Shown here: positions 29,698 to 39,334 of the stretch, in pieces
Layout of the letters: each line of letters opens with the position of its first letter
Position numbering within the stretch: position 1 is the stretch's first letter
Assembly: GCA_037127315.1 (NCBI GenBank)
Contig: JBBBDQ010000308.1
Coordinates: 478,501-542,500 of the forward strand
Direction: 5' to 3'
From: Ascarosepion bandense
Lineage: Eukaryota; Mollusca; Cephalopoda; Sepiida; Sepiidae
Length of the DNA: 64,000 nucleotides
Position numbers and translations under genes: made by a program
Notes under the pieces: generated by a model
The model's database searches: none
What the model was told of the DNA's origin: nothing
Seen by the model: the letters and a program-made list of their open reading frames with translations, nothing else

Positions 29698-30270
29698 CTT
29701 AATTAGAAAAGAGTGAGGAGTACAAACTAGTTAGAAAGGAACAATAGAAAGCAGGTGCGATGACAGATACATAGGTAGAGAGAAAGGGAAGTTTATACAG
29801 GGGTGGGGAGAGAGCTAGAGTCCAGTAGTTAGTAGATGAGTATTAACTTTGCATTTAAATTTCTGGAGGTTGTAGCCGTCAGGAAAGCAAGAATACGGGA
29901 GCGAGTTCCACAGGCGGGAAGTGCGAGAGAAGAAGGTGCAGGAGTAGAATTGTCGTCTGCATTTGGCTAACATGACTGTGAATGGGTGGGACCCAGTTGC
30001 CAGTCTGGTTGCACGAGTAAACACCTGTTGAGGAGGCCTCAGTGACTTAAGCTCGTCCGAGCAGAAGCCATGAAAGTATTTATAGAAGAGACAAAGGGAG
30101 GCCACATTTCGACGATGGGGAAGTCGAGTCGCCAGATCAGTACCTATCACATTACAGACTCTCCTTTGGAGCTTGTCAAGAACACTGAGGAGAACAGCAG
30201 GGGCACCTGACCATAAATGGCAACAGTACTCCATGCACGGACGGATGGTTGACTTGTTTATATGCAGGAT
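29698..30270 (-). mobile_element. LINE copy lacking its extreme 3' tail
   Basis: A 139-codon open frame (29815-30234) from MEYCCHLWSGAPAVLLSVLD to VNTHLLTTGL, with a short deletion in the LQPLSHRRN motif (reads LPHRRN). Its 3' side stops at AATTAGAAAAGAGTGAGG and is joined directly to the 5' edge of the neighbouring copy, without the usual terminal ~90 bp. That points to a recombination or tandem-duplication join rather than a separate insertion. Confidence 0.85.
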
Positions 30271-30349
30271 GAATTAAAAAAAAAAAATTAAAATTAAATT
30301 TGTGCTTTATATAAATTTACATTATGACAATTGAGATTTTTCTTGTGTT

Positions 30350-30785
30350 CTTACTTATACTTTTCTTCTTTTCAGGAACGAAATTACGTAGAAATTGTCC
30401 AAATGTTTTGTATAACCGAGCGCTTTCGGTTATACATTTTGCCATTATTAAGGATGATTTCATTTTTACTTTTAACTGAATTGTATGGATTGTTTTATGT
30501 ATGTATCTAAAGTTACTGCAATGTTTTATTTTCCCGAAACACTAGCCGTTTTCATAGTTGATATTAGTGAGTGTTGACTTTTGCAGTTTTTATTAATGAT
30601 GCTTTCATTATTTTTAGCCTTTTTTTAAAATAAAGTTAAAAAACATGACGTCAAAATCTTCCTAAACATTTGCTATACTATACACATACGTACAGACAAT
30701 TACGAATATGCATTATCATCTAAATCTTCAATATACAAACTAGAATTGTGATACACTTACATAAAGTAATATTTACGTTTTTCAC
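30350..30785. repeat. dispersed repeat D, copy 1
   Basis: About 435 bp from CTTCTTTTCAGGAACGAAAT to CTTACATAAAGTAATATTTA, including a GAGCGCTTTCGGTT phrase and CATGACGTCAAAATCT. A second direct copy is at 31538-31978. Confidence 0.75.
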
Positions 30786-30924
30786 TTAGGCTTGGTATCC
30801 GTTTATTTTAAAGGATAAATCGACTCTCTTTCGTTTCAGAACGCCATAAATTATACTACCGCTGCTTAACAAGTCAAATGTTTATGAGGCATTATATATA
30901 TATATATATAGTAGCTACTCTATC

Positions 30925-31140
30925 ATCTACGCATCGCTCATTCAGTAATAAATTAGAGCACTCTGGCCACTGGCGTATGATATATCATACTCAAAAGTCT
31001 GCCTCCTTCTACCGAGCGCCCATAGCTCAGAGGTAGAATCGCCAACTGACGCCAATTCGGTCGGGTTTCAATCCTGGGTTAAAAAGCAATCGAAGTCCAA
31101 CAGTACTGAAACAGCAAAACAGATCTGTCTGCGGATGACT
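30925..31140 (+). mobile_element. tRNA-derived SINE, type A
   Basis: Upstream module (AGAGCACTCTGGCCACTGGC), A box (CATAGCTCAGAGGTAGAATC), B box (GGTCGGGTTTCAATCC), a shortened body (CAGCAAAACAGATC) and GTCTGCGGATGAC, then a (CA)n(TA)n tail. Confidence 0.8.

Positions 31141-31188
<48 letters not shown>
31140..31188. repeat. (CA)n(TA)n tail
   Basis: About 48 bp of CA then TA, between the SINE and the ribozyme-bearing repeat. Confidence 0.95.
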
Positions 31189-31194
31189 CTCCGA

Positions 31195-31480
31195 GTGAGT
31201 ACAGAACTAGGAGAGAAAAGATTTTTTTTTTTTACACACCAAGTTCTTCAAATGTCTAACGGTCAACGCGGAAGACACATTCCCTTCATTATCAATAACC
31301 CCAACCAACCCCACAACAACAACGAACCAAATATAAACAGAGGATGATTCCAACTCTTACTCTTTCCTCCTGATGATATGTTGGAATCCCAACATTGAAA
31401 CAAACATATGATTGTAGAAAAGATGACTTATATAGAAAACATTATGTACATGTTCTAAAACATAATTTATATATAATTGC
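31195..31480 (+). mobile_element. ribozyme-bearing repeat, family H
   Basis: A non-coding repeat of ~285 bp whose parts recur on minus at 59700-60110: a GTCTAACGGTCAA-like region, an ACATTCCCTTCATTATCAAT-like region, the hammerhead core, then ATATGATTGTAGA and ACATGTTCTAAAACATAATT. It begins and ends in (TA)n. Confidence 0.6.
31361..31423 (+). ncRNA. hammerhead ribozyme
   Basis: A complete type I hammerhead layout in 63 nt. Stem I pairs TCTTT..TC (31361-31369, CC bulged) with GAAAAGA (31417-31423). The core CTGATGA is at 31370-31376. Stem II is ATGTTGG/CCAACAT (7 bp, AATC loop) after a U.U mismatch. GAAA lies at 31397-31400. A short stem III CAA/TTG follows, then the GTA cleavage triplet at 31414-31416. 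All core nucleotides (CUGANGA, GAAA, UA before the cut) are standard. Hammerheads are known from Penelope-like and other eukaryotic retroelements. Self-cleavage is predicted, not shown. Confidence 0.75.
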
Positions 31481-31537
31481 ATATTAGGGCAATAATCCCT
31501 CTTTTATGCATGCGTTTCTTTAAATTTTTTTTGTTTT

Positions 31538-31978
31538 TATATTTTTCTTCTTTTCAGGAAGTAAATTCTGTAGTAATTGTCCAAATGTTTTCTCTTTCCG
31601 AGCGCTTTCGGTTGGACTTTTTGTCATTATTAAGGATGATTTTATTTTTACTTTTAATTGAATGTATGGATTGTTTTATTTATGTATCTAGAGTTATTGT
31701 AATTTTGTTATATTCCAGACGAGGTCAACACATTGTGGCCGTGTTCTTAGTTGATATCATTGAGCGATGGCTTTTGCATTTTTTTTTATTAATGATGCTT
31801 TCATAATTTTTTAGTCTTTATTACGTATAGATAAAATTCCCAGCATGACGTCAAAATCTGCAAAAGAAATTCGTATACTATATACACATACGTACACACA
31901 GTTGTGAATATTTATCATTTAAATCTCAAATAGACAAACTAGAATTATGATGCACTTACATAGATAAAGTAATATTTA
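31538..31978. repeat. dispersed repeat D, copy 2
   Basis: Same order as 30350-30785, from CTTCTTTTCAGGAAGTAAAT through GAGCGCTTTCGGTT to CTTACATAGATAAAGTAATA. A 109-codon open frame here (31477-31806) is not kept in the other copy, so it is not a gene. Confidence 0.75.
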
Positions 31979-32064
31979 TTGAACTGAGTCAGAGGCAAGT
32001 CTGATGCGGGCGGGGTAACAGTTAAGTCTGGTTAGGGGTATAGCTACTGTCTTGTGACCCATAT

Positions 32065-32367
32065 CAGTCAGTTAAGTGCCATGCGCGATACACGCTTTGG
32101 GCGATCACGAAAGAGACATGACTGACTGGGCAGAAGATTATCCCGCAGTAGGTTGCCATTCCTTTCTGCAATAGACTGGTTGCCGACCAAGGCTATAGAA
32201 CCCAATCTGTCCTATTATTTAACCCATAACTGGAGGGAAGAGACGGATTAATACCTTTCCCAAGGGTATTTGCGCGTAAGTGAATGCAAGGAATTCAACT
32301 GGAATTCGAACTCGGTTCCCCGATTTCTCGTTCCGAGCCGATATCCACTGCGCCACAACGCACATCC
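32065..32367 (-). mobile_element. tRNA-derived SINE, type B, with target duplication
   Basis: Full-length copy, 303 bp. Perfect 10-bp target duplications TGACCCATAT lie at 32055-32064 and 32368-32377. It interrupts a sequence related to dispersed repeat A. The clean duplication marks both element ends and shows that this form lacks module A and the 5S module. Confidence 0.92.
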
Positions 32368-32377
32368 TGACCCATAT

Positions 32378-33560
32378 ATGTCACAAATTAATCTAAGAAA
32401 ATTTGACTATTAATGGATGAAAATTTTTTGTGGATTTTAATGGCATTCTGGATTTTTTTGTTCAAATCCATAAATTTGTTTAGCTCATGCTGACGAAAAA
32501 AATGTATAAAATTCGCTATTTTTTATCCATAATGTTGAATGCGTTAAAATTCTTCAACTTTTATAAATGTCAAATTGATGTTGTAGGGGGCCTCGGTGAT
32601 GTTTGTCAAGTTGGCCTTGCCCAAACTCAACCGAATTCCCCCCAATTTAAAATATCAGAAGGTTGAAAGTTGGAATGCGGAAGAATACAATATTTCGTCT
32701 TGTATATTAAAGTAAAATTTTCTGAACTAAACAGAATAACACATTTGCAAGAAGAAAATGTTCATAGAGAAAAATGTACGTAGTTAAATGTTCCTTATAG
32801 TTGATAGTAGCAGAATGCGTGTATGTAAAAAGATTAATCAGGCTACTAATAAAGTCTGTGTTCCTTCCCCCCCTTTTTTGCCGGCAAGAGAGTGAAAAGG
32901 AAAGTAAAGCAATAAAGGAAATTGTACTTAGCGGACTTTAGTTTCTAGGAATCAGTTGAAGTATCCTGCTGCTGTTGTTTTTTTTTTCTTTGACGGCGTG
33001 TGAGGGAAGACGTTAGAAAGGAAAACTGGAAAGATAGGAAAAATGGATGTATAACACGTCCCTACGTCCGGGTCGGCAAATTAAATTTTCTTTAGTTACA
33101 TCTTGAGTGTCATCTCTGTGTACTTCCATTTTATAGACTGATTTGGCTAGTCAAGAGACGTGGTTAAATACTGGAATCTAGTCATGTGACTGGCTCGAAA
33201 CCGCATGCCAATTTATTAGGTTATGACCGAAGTCATAGATCAATTTGCTATTTTCTATCCAATCAGAATCCAGAATCTTTATTTTTCACACTGACTTGTG
33301 AAATTTGCCTTGGTCTGGGTTTTTCCAAAATGTTTTCAGTCTTTTTGGTCTGGTGTGCAATTTTACTTTGTATTGTAGTTAATTGTTGGATGATATAGAA
33401 TTTGTATCCTATAATGTTAAAACAAAATTGCCGCACAATATTGTTGACTTATTTAAGAAGGAATTACTTATTATGACATGTCTCTTATTTGTATTTAGAT
33501 ACATTGTATTTATTTTAAATTTTTCTAAAGGAATCGTTCGCCTATATTGCTTATGATCCT
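32378..33560 (+). repeat. dispersed repeat A, copy 3, interrupted
   Basis: Positions 32385-32583 match copies 1 and 2 (CTATTAATGGATGAAAATTT, CCATAATGTTGAATGCGTT, CAAATTGATGTT). After ~825 bp of unrelated sequence, the match resumes at 33412 (AAATTGCCGCACAATATTG, ATGACATGTCTCTTATTTG). The missing-in-others segment is the next entry. Confidence 0.65.
32584..33407. mobile_element. insertion in repeat A, possible solo LTR
   Basis: About 820 bp present here but absent from the matching point of repeat A copy 2. The flanks show ATGTT on both sides (32579-32583 and about 33408-33412), which would fit a 5-bp target duplication. The left end reads GTAGGGGGCCTCGGTG. The right end (TTGTATCCTATA) does not give a classical TG...CA pair, so the class is open. 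No substantial open frame. Confidence 0.4.
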
Positions 33561-33628
33561 TTATCGTACATAATGACGTTACAATAAAAAAATTATTTTA
33601 TGTGAATATTACTTTGTAAAAATAGTAG

Positions 33629-33941
33629 GAGGATGTGCGTTGTGGTGCATTGGATATCGGCTCGGAACGAGAAATCGGGGAGCCGAGTTCGAATTCCAGT
33701 CGAATTCATTGCATTCACTTACGCGCAAATACCCTTGGGAAGGGTATTGATTCGTCTATTCCTTCCAGTTATGGGTTAAATAACAGGACAGATTGCGTTC
33801 TATAGCCTTGGTCGGCAACAAGTCTACCGCAGAAAGCAATGGCAACCTACTGCGGGATAATCTTCTGGCCAGTCAGTCATGTCTCGAAAGAGACATGATC
33901 GCCCAAACGTGTATCAAATATGGAACTTAACTGACTGACTG
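33629..33941 (+). mobile_element. tRNA-derived SINE, type B, with target duplication
   Basis: Full-length 313-bp copy with perfect 11-bp duplications AAAAATAGTAG at 33618-33628 and 33942-33952. The head contains TGGTGCATTGG, a perfect match to the Pol III A-box consensus, and AGTTCGAATTCC as B box. The tail is TGACTGACTG. This is the reference copy for the family. Confidence 0.93.
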
Positions 33942-33959
33942 AAAAATAGTAGTAGATGA

Positions 33960-35405
33960 GGAGCATATAATAGATTGGGGAGAACACAAGAATCTGGCAC
34001 AGGTCCTGTCTGCAAGTTTAACTACTGTTCTCCGACAGGCAATATGGATTCTGCTTTGACAGGTCCACGGTCGACCTGCTAACATCTGTAACGGAGTACA
34101 GGCCCTTGATGAGTCTGATGAGGCTCGCGCAGTTGCTCTGTACATCTCCAAGGCTTTCGACAGGGTTTGGCACCCTGGCCTCCTATGCAAACTACGCGGT
34201 TATGGTATTACCGGTCGCCTGCTTGACCTAATCCAATCTTTCTTAACTAACCGCAAAATGAAGGTCGTTCTGAATGGGCGTGCCTCTTCGTCCTACAGCA
34301 CGAATGCTGGTGTCCCACAGGGCTCTATCCTGGGCCCGACGCTCTTCCTTATTTTCATCAACGACCTCCCAGATGAGATCAAGTCCCAAGTAGGCATCTA
34401 CGCAGATGACACTACAATATACTCCCGCTTCAGTAAGAAACCTGTCGTGGCGGACAGACATAATCTCGCTGCTGACCTTGAGCGGGATCTACACTCTGTG
34501 GTGAACTGGGGCAAGAAGTGGCTTGTCAACTTCAATTCATCTAAGACCAAGCTGTTGTCTGTCAACCATTACAGGCAACCTCTCCTGCCTCCCATAAGCA
34601 TAGACCAGGTGATTCTCCCGGAGAGTAATACACTACGCCTCCTCGGACTTACCCTGTCCTCAGACCTCAAATGGAACCACTATATTGAATCCATAGCAAA
34701 ATCTACTGCTAAGAAGATTGGGTCACTATGTCGATCCAGGATGTTTTTTCCACCTGAATCCATCCTGCATATATACAAGTCAACCATCCGTCCGTGCATG
34801 GAGTACTGCTGCCATTTATGGTCAGGTGCCCCTGCCGTTCTCCTCAGTGTTCTTGACAAGCTCCAAAGGAGAGTCTGTAATGTGATAGGTACTGATCTGG
34901 CGACTCGACTGCAGCCACTTTCCCATCGTCGAAATGTGGCCTCCCTCTGTCTCTTCTATAAATACTTTCATGGCTTCTGCTCGGATGAGCTTAAGTCACT
35001 GATGCCTCCTCAACAGGTGTTTACTCGTGCAACCAGACTGGCAACTGGGTCCCACCCATTCACAGTCAGGTTAGCCAAATCCAGACGACAATTCTACTCC
35101 TGCAGCTTCCTCTCTCGCACTTCCCGCCTGTGGAACTCACTCCCGTATTCTTGCTTTCCTGACGGCTACAACCTCCAGAAATTTAAATGCAAAGTTAACA
35201 CTCATCTACTAACCACTGGACTCTAGCTCTCTCCCCTCCCCTGTATAACCTTCCCTTTCTCTCTACCTATGTATCTGTCATCGCACCTGCTTTCTATTGT
35301 TCCTTTCTAACTAGTTTGTACTCCTCACTCTTTTCTAATTAATCTTCTTACATTTATGTAACCCCCTGCACATCAGTGGCGTTTCCGCCTTGCTCGGGGT
35401 GAAAT
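33960..35405 (+). mobile_element. Jockey-superfamily LINE, best RT copy
   Basis: A 5'-truncated LINE running from the SDRQYGFCFDRSTVDLL region of the RT to a full 3' end (TTGCTCGGGGTGAAATGAT, then A-rich). An intact 322-codon frame occupies 34258-35226. The 3' UTR carries GTAACCCCCTGCACATCAGT. This copy anchors at least ten other fragments in the window. The clade (Jockey, CR1, I or relative) cannot be fixed by eye, and neither the endonuclease nor a nucleic-acid-binding ORF is present. Confidence 0.9.
34258..35226 (+). pseudogene. LINE reverse transcriptase, N-truncated
   Basis: 322 codons. Residues ~16-33 are the AGVPQGSILGPTLFLIFI motif, ~49-58 contain IYADDTTIYS with the catalytic YADD, ~104-115 are LRLLGLTLSSDL (the post-palm region), and then come the thumb and the C-terminal KSTIRPCMEYCCHLWSGAP, LSHRRNVASLCLFYKYFHG, SRTSRLWNSLPYSCFPDGYN and a stop. 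The true coding region starts further upstream: in-frame sequence before the first Met includes motif A, which reads ALYISKAFDRVWH instead of the expected ALDISKAFD, so the first catalytic Asp is Tyr. The enzyme would be dead even if full length. Confidence 0.85.
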
Positions 35406-36060
35406 GATTAAAAAGAATAAAAATTTCTTTTCTATTTCTTAAAACCACCTATGGGAAATGTAAGCAACCATTCACCATCTAGAGTAATAGCCCTTGCGCA
35501 AAAATTAATCAACATGGTCGAAATCATAATTTGCTACTAGAAAAAAGAATTAAAAAAGACTGAGTAAAAATATAACGATGGCGCAACGTCATCAGATTTT
35601 TAAAAATACACAGACATAAAGGTTTCTTTAAATTAAACAACACACTTAATGTATTTGTCTGTCATCGAAACATCCATGACCACAATTTTGACCCTGAAAA
35701 TGGTGTTTCAATATATAATTACTATGCAACGTCCTGCCCTCTGTAGACAAAGAGAGATGAAATTCAGGTTGGCCTTACTCGGTGAGATTACTGCTTAACC
35801 CAGGTAATATCTAATACTTATAAGGTAATATTTTTAACATCGGTCATTGATCATAATTTTTCTTTGTTTTATACTGCCAATGATTAATTTTTTGACGAAG
35901 TGCTGACCGAAAGTCGCCTTAAATCTCCCCCCTTGGTTTTAAACAAGATACTTTTGTATTTATTATAATAATAAAGGGAAATATGATCCTTATACTGTAA
36001 TCAGTTTTGTTTTGGTGTGACAGTAAAAAGAAAAGGTTTTTATATATATATATATATAAA
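35406..36060. other. unassigned stretch
   Basis: AT-rich with no matches to the other repeats I could track and no coding signal. It ends in a short (TA)n at 36041-36058. Confidence 0.4.
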
Positions 36061-36310
36061 TTAGTTTTTGGGCATAACTAAATTATACCGGTACACAGTT
36101 GTATTATAAAGTGTTCAATACAATTATATTGTAGAATTTAAAATATTTTTCTTTTGGAAATGACTTATTTCCGAAACCAAGGTTTTAATCATTCGGTATC
36201 TCCAGGCCATTTACAGTAATTTGAGTAATTTATAATAATTTATTGTAAATCGCCTCAAGATACCGAAAGATTGAGACCTAGGTTGCGGAAATAACTTCTT
36301 TCCAAATTAT
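36061..36310. repeat. foldback repeat with CTGAAGA-type motif on both arms, family P
   Basis: Left arm: ATGACTTATTTCCGAAACCA then TTCGGTATCTCCAGG. Right arm: CGCCTCAAGATACCGAAAGA, CCTAGGTTGCGGAAATAAC. The upstream GTGTTCAATACAATTATATT phrase is shared with 47540-47565 and, reversed, 61040-61070. The motif order (CTGAAGA-like, ACC...GGT, GCGGAAATAAC) matches the motif just downstream of the Penelope-like remnant at 61727-61767. Confidence 0.7.
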
Positions 36311-36390
36311 ATATATATACGAAAAAAAAAAAGCTTGCAACAGTTATAAGCGCATAAAAAAGTAAAATCGATCAATAGAAGCAGTCAATC

Positions 36391-36438
<48 letters not shown>
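36391..36438. repeat. (TA)n microsatellites, 36308-37410 group
   Basis: TA runs at 36308-36318, 36391-36438, 36871-36900 and 37361-37410 punctuate this region and bracket the inverted repeat at 36945-37354. Confidence 0.95.
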
Positions 36439-36440
<2 letters not shown>

Positions 36441-36865
36441 CTGGAGAAAATAATAGAAACACCTCATACTATAATAGCATAATTTGAAAATTAGAGATTA
36501 AACTGTCAAAAGCTTGGCTATTTTTTATGTTTTTCATTTAATATTGACAGTGATTCATTTTTTTTTCTTGTTAAATTAATTAAAATTATTTTTTTTTACA
36601 GATATTATTTAAATATGTCTATAAAAATCAACAGTCGGAACTGTTTATGAATTTTAAGTTATCAACTTCATTCTACTGATCAGGAATAGTTTCTGGAGGA
36701 AACTCATCTTTCAGGATGATAATGGCACCCATTCGTATTGCTAAAGTTGCAGCTGAATGACAGGTGTAACATTCTAGTGAAATAGAACATCTTATCTGGC
36801 CATCAGGTTCAAGCTACAATTATTGCCAAAGGCGGTTCTACCCTATACTGAAATAAATTTGCTTG

Positions 36866-36902
<37 letters not shown>

Positions 36903-36944
36903 ACGTTTTTGTTTGTAAATTACTGCCTTCAAATGGTCTAATTG

Positions 36945-37354
36945 GGAGCAGTATTTATTACAAGCGATCATATAAAGCATAGATGGTAGTGTTCCCCTTA
37001 CTATAGAAGGAGGGAAACAATTCCAATCCTAACATATTTCTTCTGTTTTTGGTTTTAACAATCACATGTGAAAAATAACTGTAAAGTTCCCCACTTTTTT
37101 TTTCTTTCTCTAGAAATTTTATTATAAAGATTTTTTTAAAGGATTCTTTAATTTTCTTTTTGATTTTTGCTTTTTCCAAATTTAAGAGATGGAATAATCA
37201 AAATTACCAATCACTAATCATATCAGAGTGATCTTCATCCAAAGAAAGTTATGCATATGTTAGGATTGGAATTGTTTTCCCCCTTCTTATCATAGTAAGG
37301 GGAAACACTACCATCCCATGTTTTACATGAATGCTTGTAATAAATACTGCTTCC
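36945..37354. repeat. inverted repeat, ~95-bp arms between (TA)n tracts
   Basis: Left arm 36945-37037 (GGAGCAGTATTTATTACAAG ... CCAATCCTAACATAT). Right arm 37254-37354 is its reverse complement with a few indels. The spacer is ~215 bp and has no open frame of note. (TA)n tracts flank both ends, consistent with a TA-targeting foldback or MITE. Confidence 0.85.
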
Positions 37355-37356
37355 AA

Positions 37357-37393
<37 letters not shown>

Positions 37394-37410
37394 ATATATA
37401 TATATATTTG

Positions 37411-38199
37411 AATTTGAAAAATACGTCATTTAGATGCGGTTATGACACATCAGTGATGTTATCCTGATTCATTGATGGTTTCGGTCCTTTAAAAACATAC
37501 CTTCTCCCCAGGTTGACCCAGCCAAGGTTGATCAGGCCCCGGCCTGTATCCTAATCTCTGCTTGCTACGTTATTGGAATGCAAGATGTTTTTGGTTGCAC
37601 AGGAGAAGAGGAAAGATTTCTTGAATAAGGTCGTCCACAAATAAATGAATGTCCAGTGATGATAATGTGTACATGGTTCCAGTAAATATCCGGAAATATA
37701 TAAATTAAAATAAATTGTTTTTCGTGATATTAATGTGAAGATGAATGGTTAAAATAGTTAAATGACATGATAGAGAAAAAAAATTCATTAAATATACTAA
37801 AATAACTACATAAATTAAGACGATGTGGAAGATACCATTCCATAGGGATGAAGGAATATGCCTATTAATGAAATCGAAAACCGTACCGAATACGGTAGAT
37901 TTGTAAATCACTAGAGAAAAAGAACGAATGATATAAGTAATATTTCGAATTAAAAAAAAACTAAGGGGATTCTAAAGATAAATGTATAGATAAAAACTGG
38001 AATAAAATACAAAAGTAAAGCAAATGATATTCATGAAATATTTGGGGTTAAAAAAAGAATAAAATATGATTGATATGAATAAATAAATGAATAGATAAAA
38101 AAAATCGTCGCATTTGGTGACATTAATCTCGGTTGTTTCATTTCCTCGTCATGGTTTTTGATCTATCGGACACAACCGTTATTTTATCCCGTCCAGATA
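37411..38199. other. unassigned stretch
   Basis: AT-rich, low coding potential and no repeat partner noticed. Confidence 0.4.
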
Positions 38200-38660
38200 T
38201 TATTATTTCGGCATATCTAAATCCACCTGGATGACCCCAGAGTTGTATCTAGGATTGTTTGAGTCATTTTCCTCTTTTTTAAACCTGTAATTCCCATTTT
38301 ATTGAAAGCCAAATTTAAAGATTTCCCAGCGAAACCCCTCACACCAATTTCGATTGGGTGGCATATTGCTTGCCATTCTCGTCTTTTACACTCATCAACA
38401 AGTTCTTGGTATTTGTTCGTTTTGTGTCGGTGTGCAACTTCCATGTTTTCTTCCCATGGGACTGTTAGTTCCCATAGAATAATCTGTTTTGTTAAATTCG
38501 AAAACAAGACCATATCTGGTCGTAAGGAAGTACTTAGAATGTGTTCTGGTAACCTCAGTCAACATCCTAGGTCTACCATGAGTTGCCAATCTGAAACTGA
38601 GGAAAGTACACATCTTGTGGGTCTCTTACATACTGTTTTTTTTTTTTCGCCCGCCCTTAC
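38200..38660 (-). pseudogene. R2-type restriction-like endonuclease domain of a retroelement
   Basis: Minus strand, in two frames: LTEVTRTHSKYFLTTR, then RPDMVLFSNLTKQIILWELT, PWEENMEVAHRHKTNKYQEL, CHPIEIGVRGFAGKS. The spacing RPD-x(~13)-E-LTVPWE-...-K..KYQEL is that of the PD-(D/E)XK-type endonuclease found C-terminal to the RT in R2/NeSL/Hero-like non-LTR elements. The catalytic-type residues are still present. The RT itself is not in the window next to it. This family differs from the array at 51.7-56.6 kb. Confidence 0.65.
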
Positions 38661-38829
38661 AAACTGAATTTTCTCTTTCTTTGGGTTAAATTTCGAACTC
38701 CGAATGGCTGTGTTGAATATTTCGGTTAGTTTCTTTAAAACTTTATATAAACTGGTTAGATCAGCTGATTATGGCACCATTGTTTCAACCATTTCGGTTT
38801 TATCGGTACAAATCGCCTGACGAAACCGT

Positions 38830-38880
38830 TTTCGTGAGACGCGTTTCGTCCATTAGGACCCCATTGAACTAAGTTTAGAT
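38830..38880 (-). ncRNA. degenerate hammerhead motif with intact stem II
   Basis: On minus: GTCC-TAAT-GGAC (38859-38848) followed by GAAAC (38847-38843) and GCGT. This is the usual 3' half of a hammerhead (stem II, GAAAC). The expected CTGATGA before it has decayed to TCAATGG, so the motif is inactive. Confidence 0.45.
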
Positions 38881-38989
38881 TAAATGCATCACCAAATACA
38901 TCCTGGGCCTAACTAATAAAGCAACAACTTTTGGGTAAAATTCGACTTTTAGGCAAAATTCATCAAAATAGTTTTCTTCTAGCGTTAAA

Positions 38990-39180
38990 ATATGTCAGAC
39001 CCGGATTTTATTGAGTGATGTGTTACGTGAATGCGACTACGCATGCGTGGGAACAAAAGAGCGACACTGAGAATTTGAACTATTATAAACGCCTGCTTAC
39101 GAACAGGAAACGAGTTTAGCGGATATACAAAGATAGAAAGGGGCGTAAGACAAGGATGTGTCTTCTCGCCAGATCTATTC
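38990..39180 (+). repeat. 191-bp duplicated flank, copy 1
   Basis: Identical to 40369-40559 except for one base (G at 39168, A at 40547). It is a piece of the RTE-like LINE (RLLTNRKRV, then a GCGTAAGACAAGG RT region). It ends abruptly at the truncated 3' edge of the mariner. Confidence 0.95.
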
Positions 39181-39275
39181 CGGCGATTCTCTAAAAAAAT
39201 TAACCCCTTTTTTTGTAGAACAATTTGCCTTTGGCCTCAAAATACGCCTCAGTTTCCGATTTCACTTCATTGAAG

Positions 39276-39334
<59 letters not shown>

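Noticed and set aside
30350..31978. Repeat D copies as LTRs
   Set aside because: Ends lack TG...CA, the interior holds only a SINE and family H repeat, and no primer-binding site or pol is visible.
38302..38667. 121-codon plus frame as a host gene
   Set aside because: The minus strand of the same DNA reads as a clear R2-type endonuclease, so the plus frame is a shadow.
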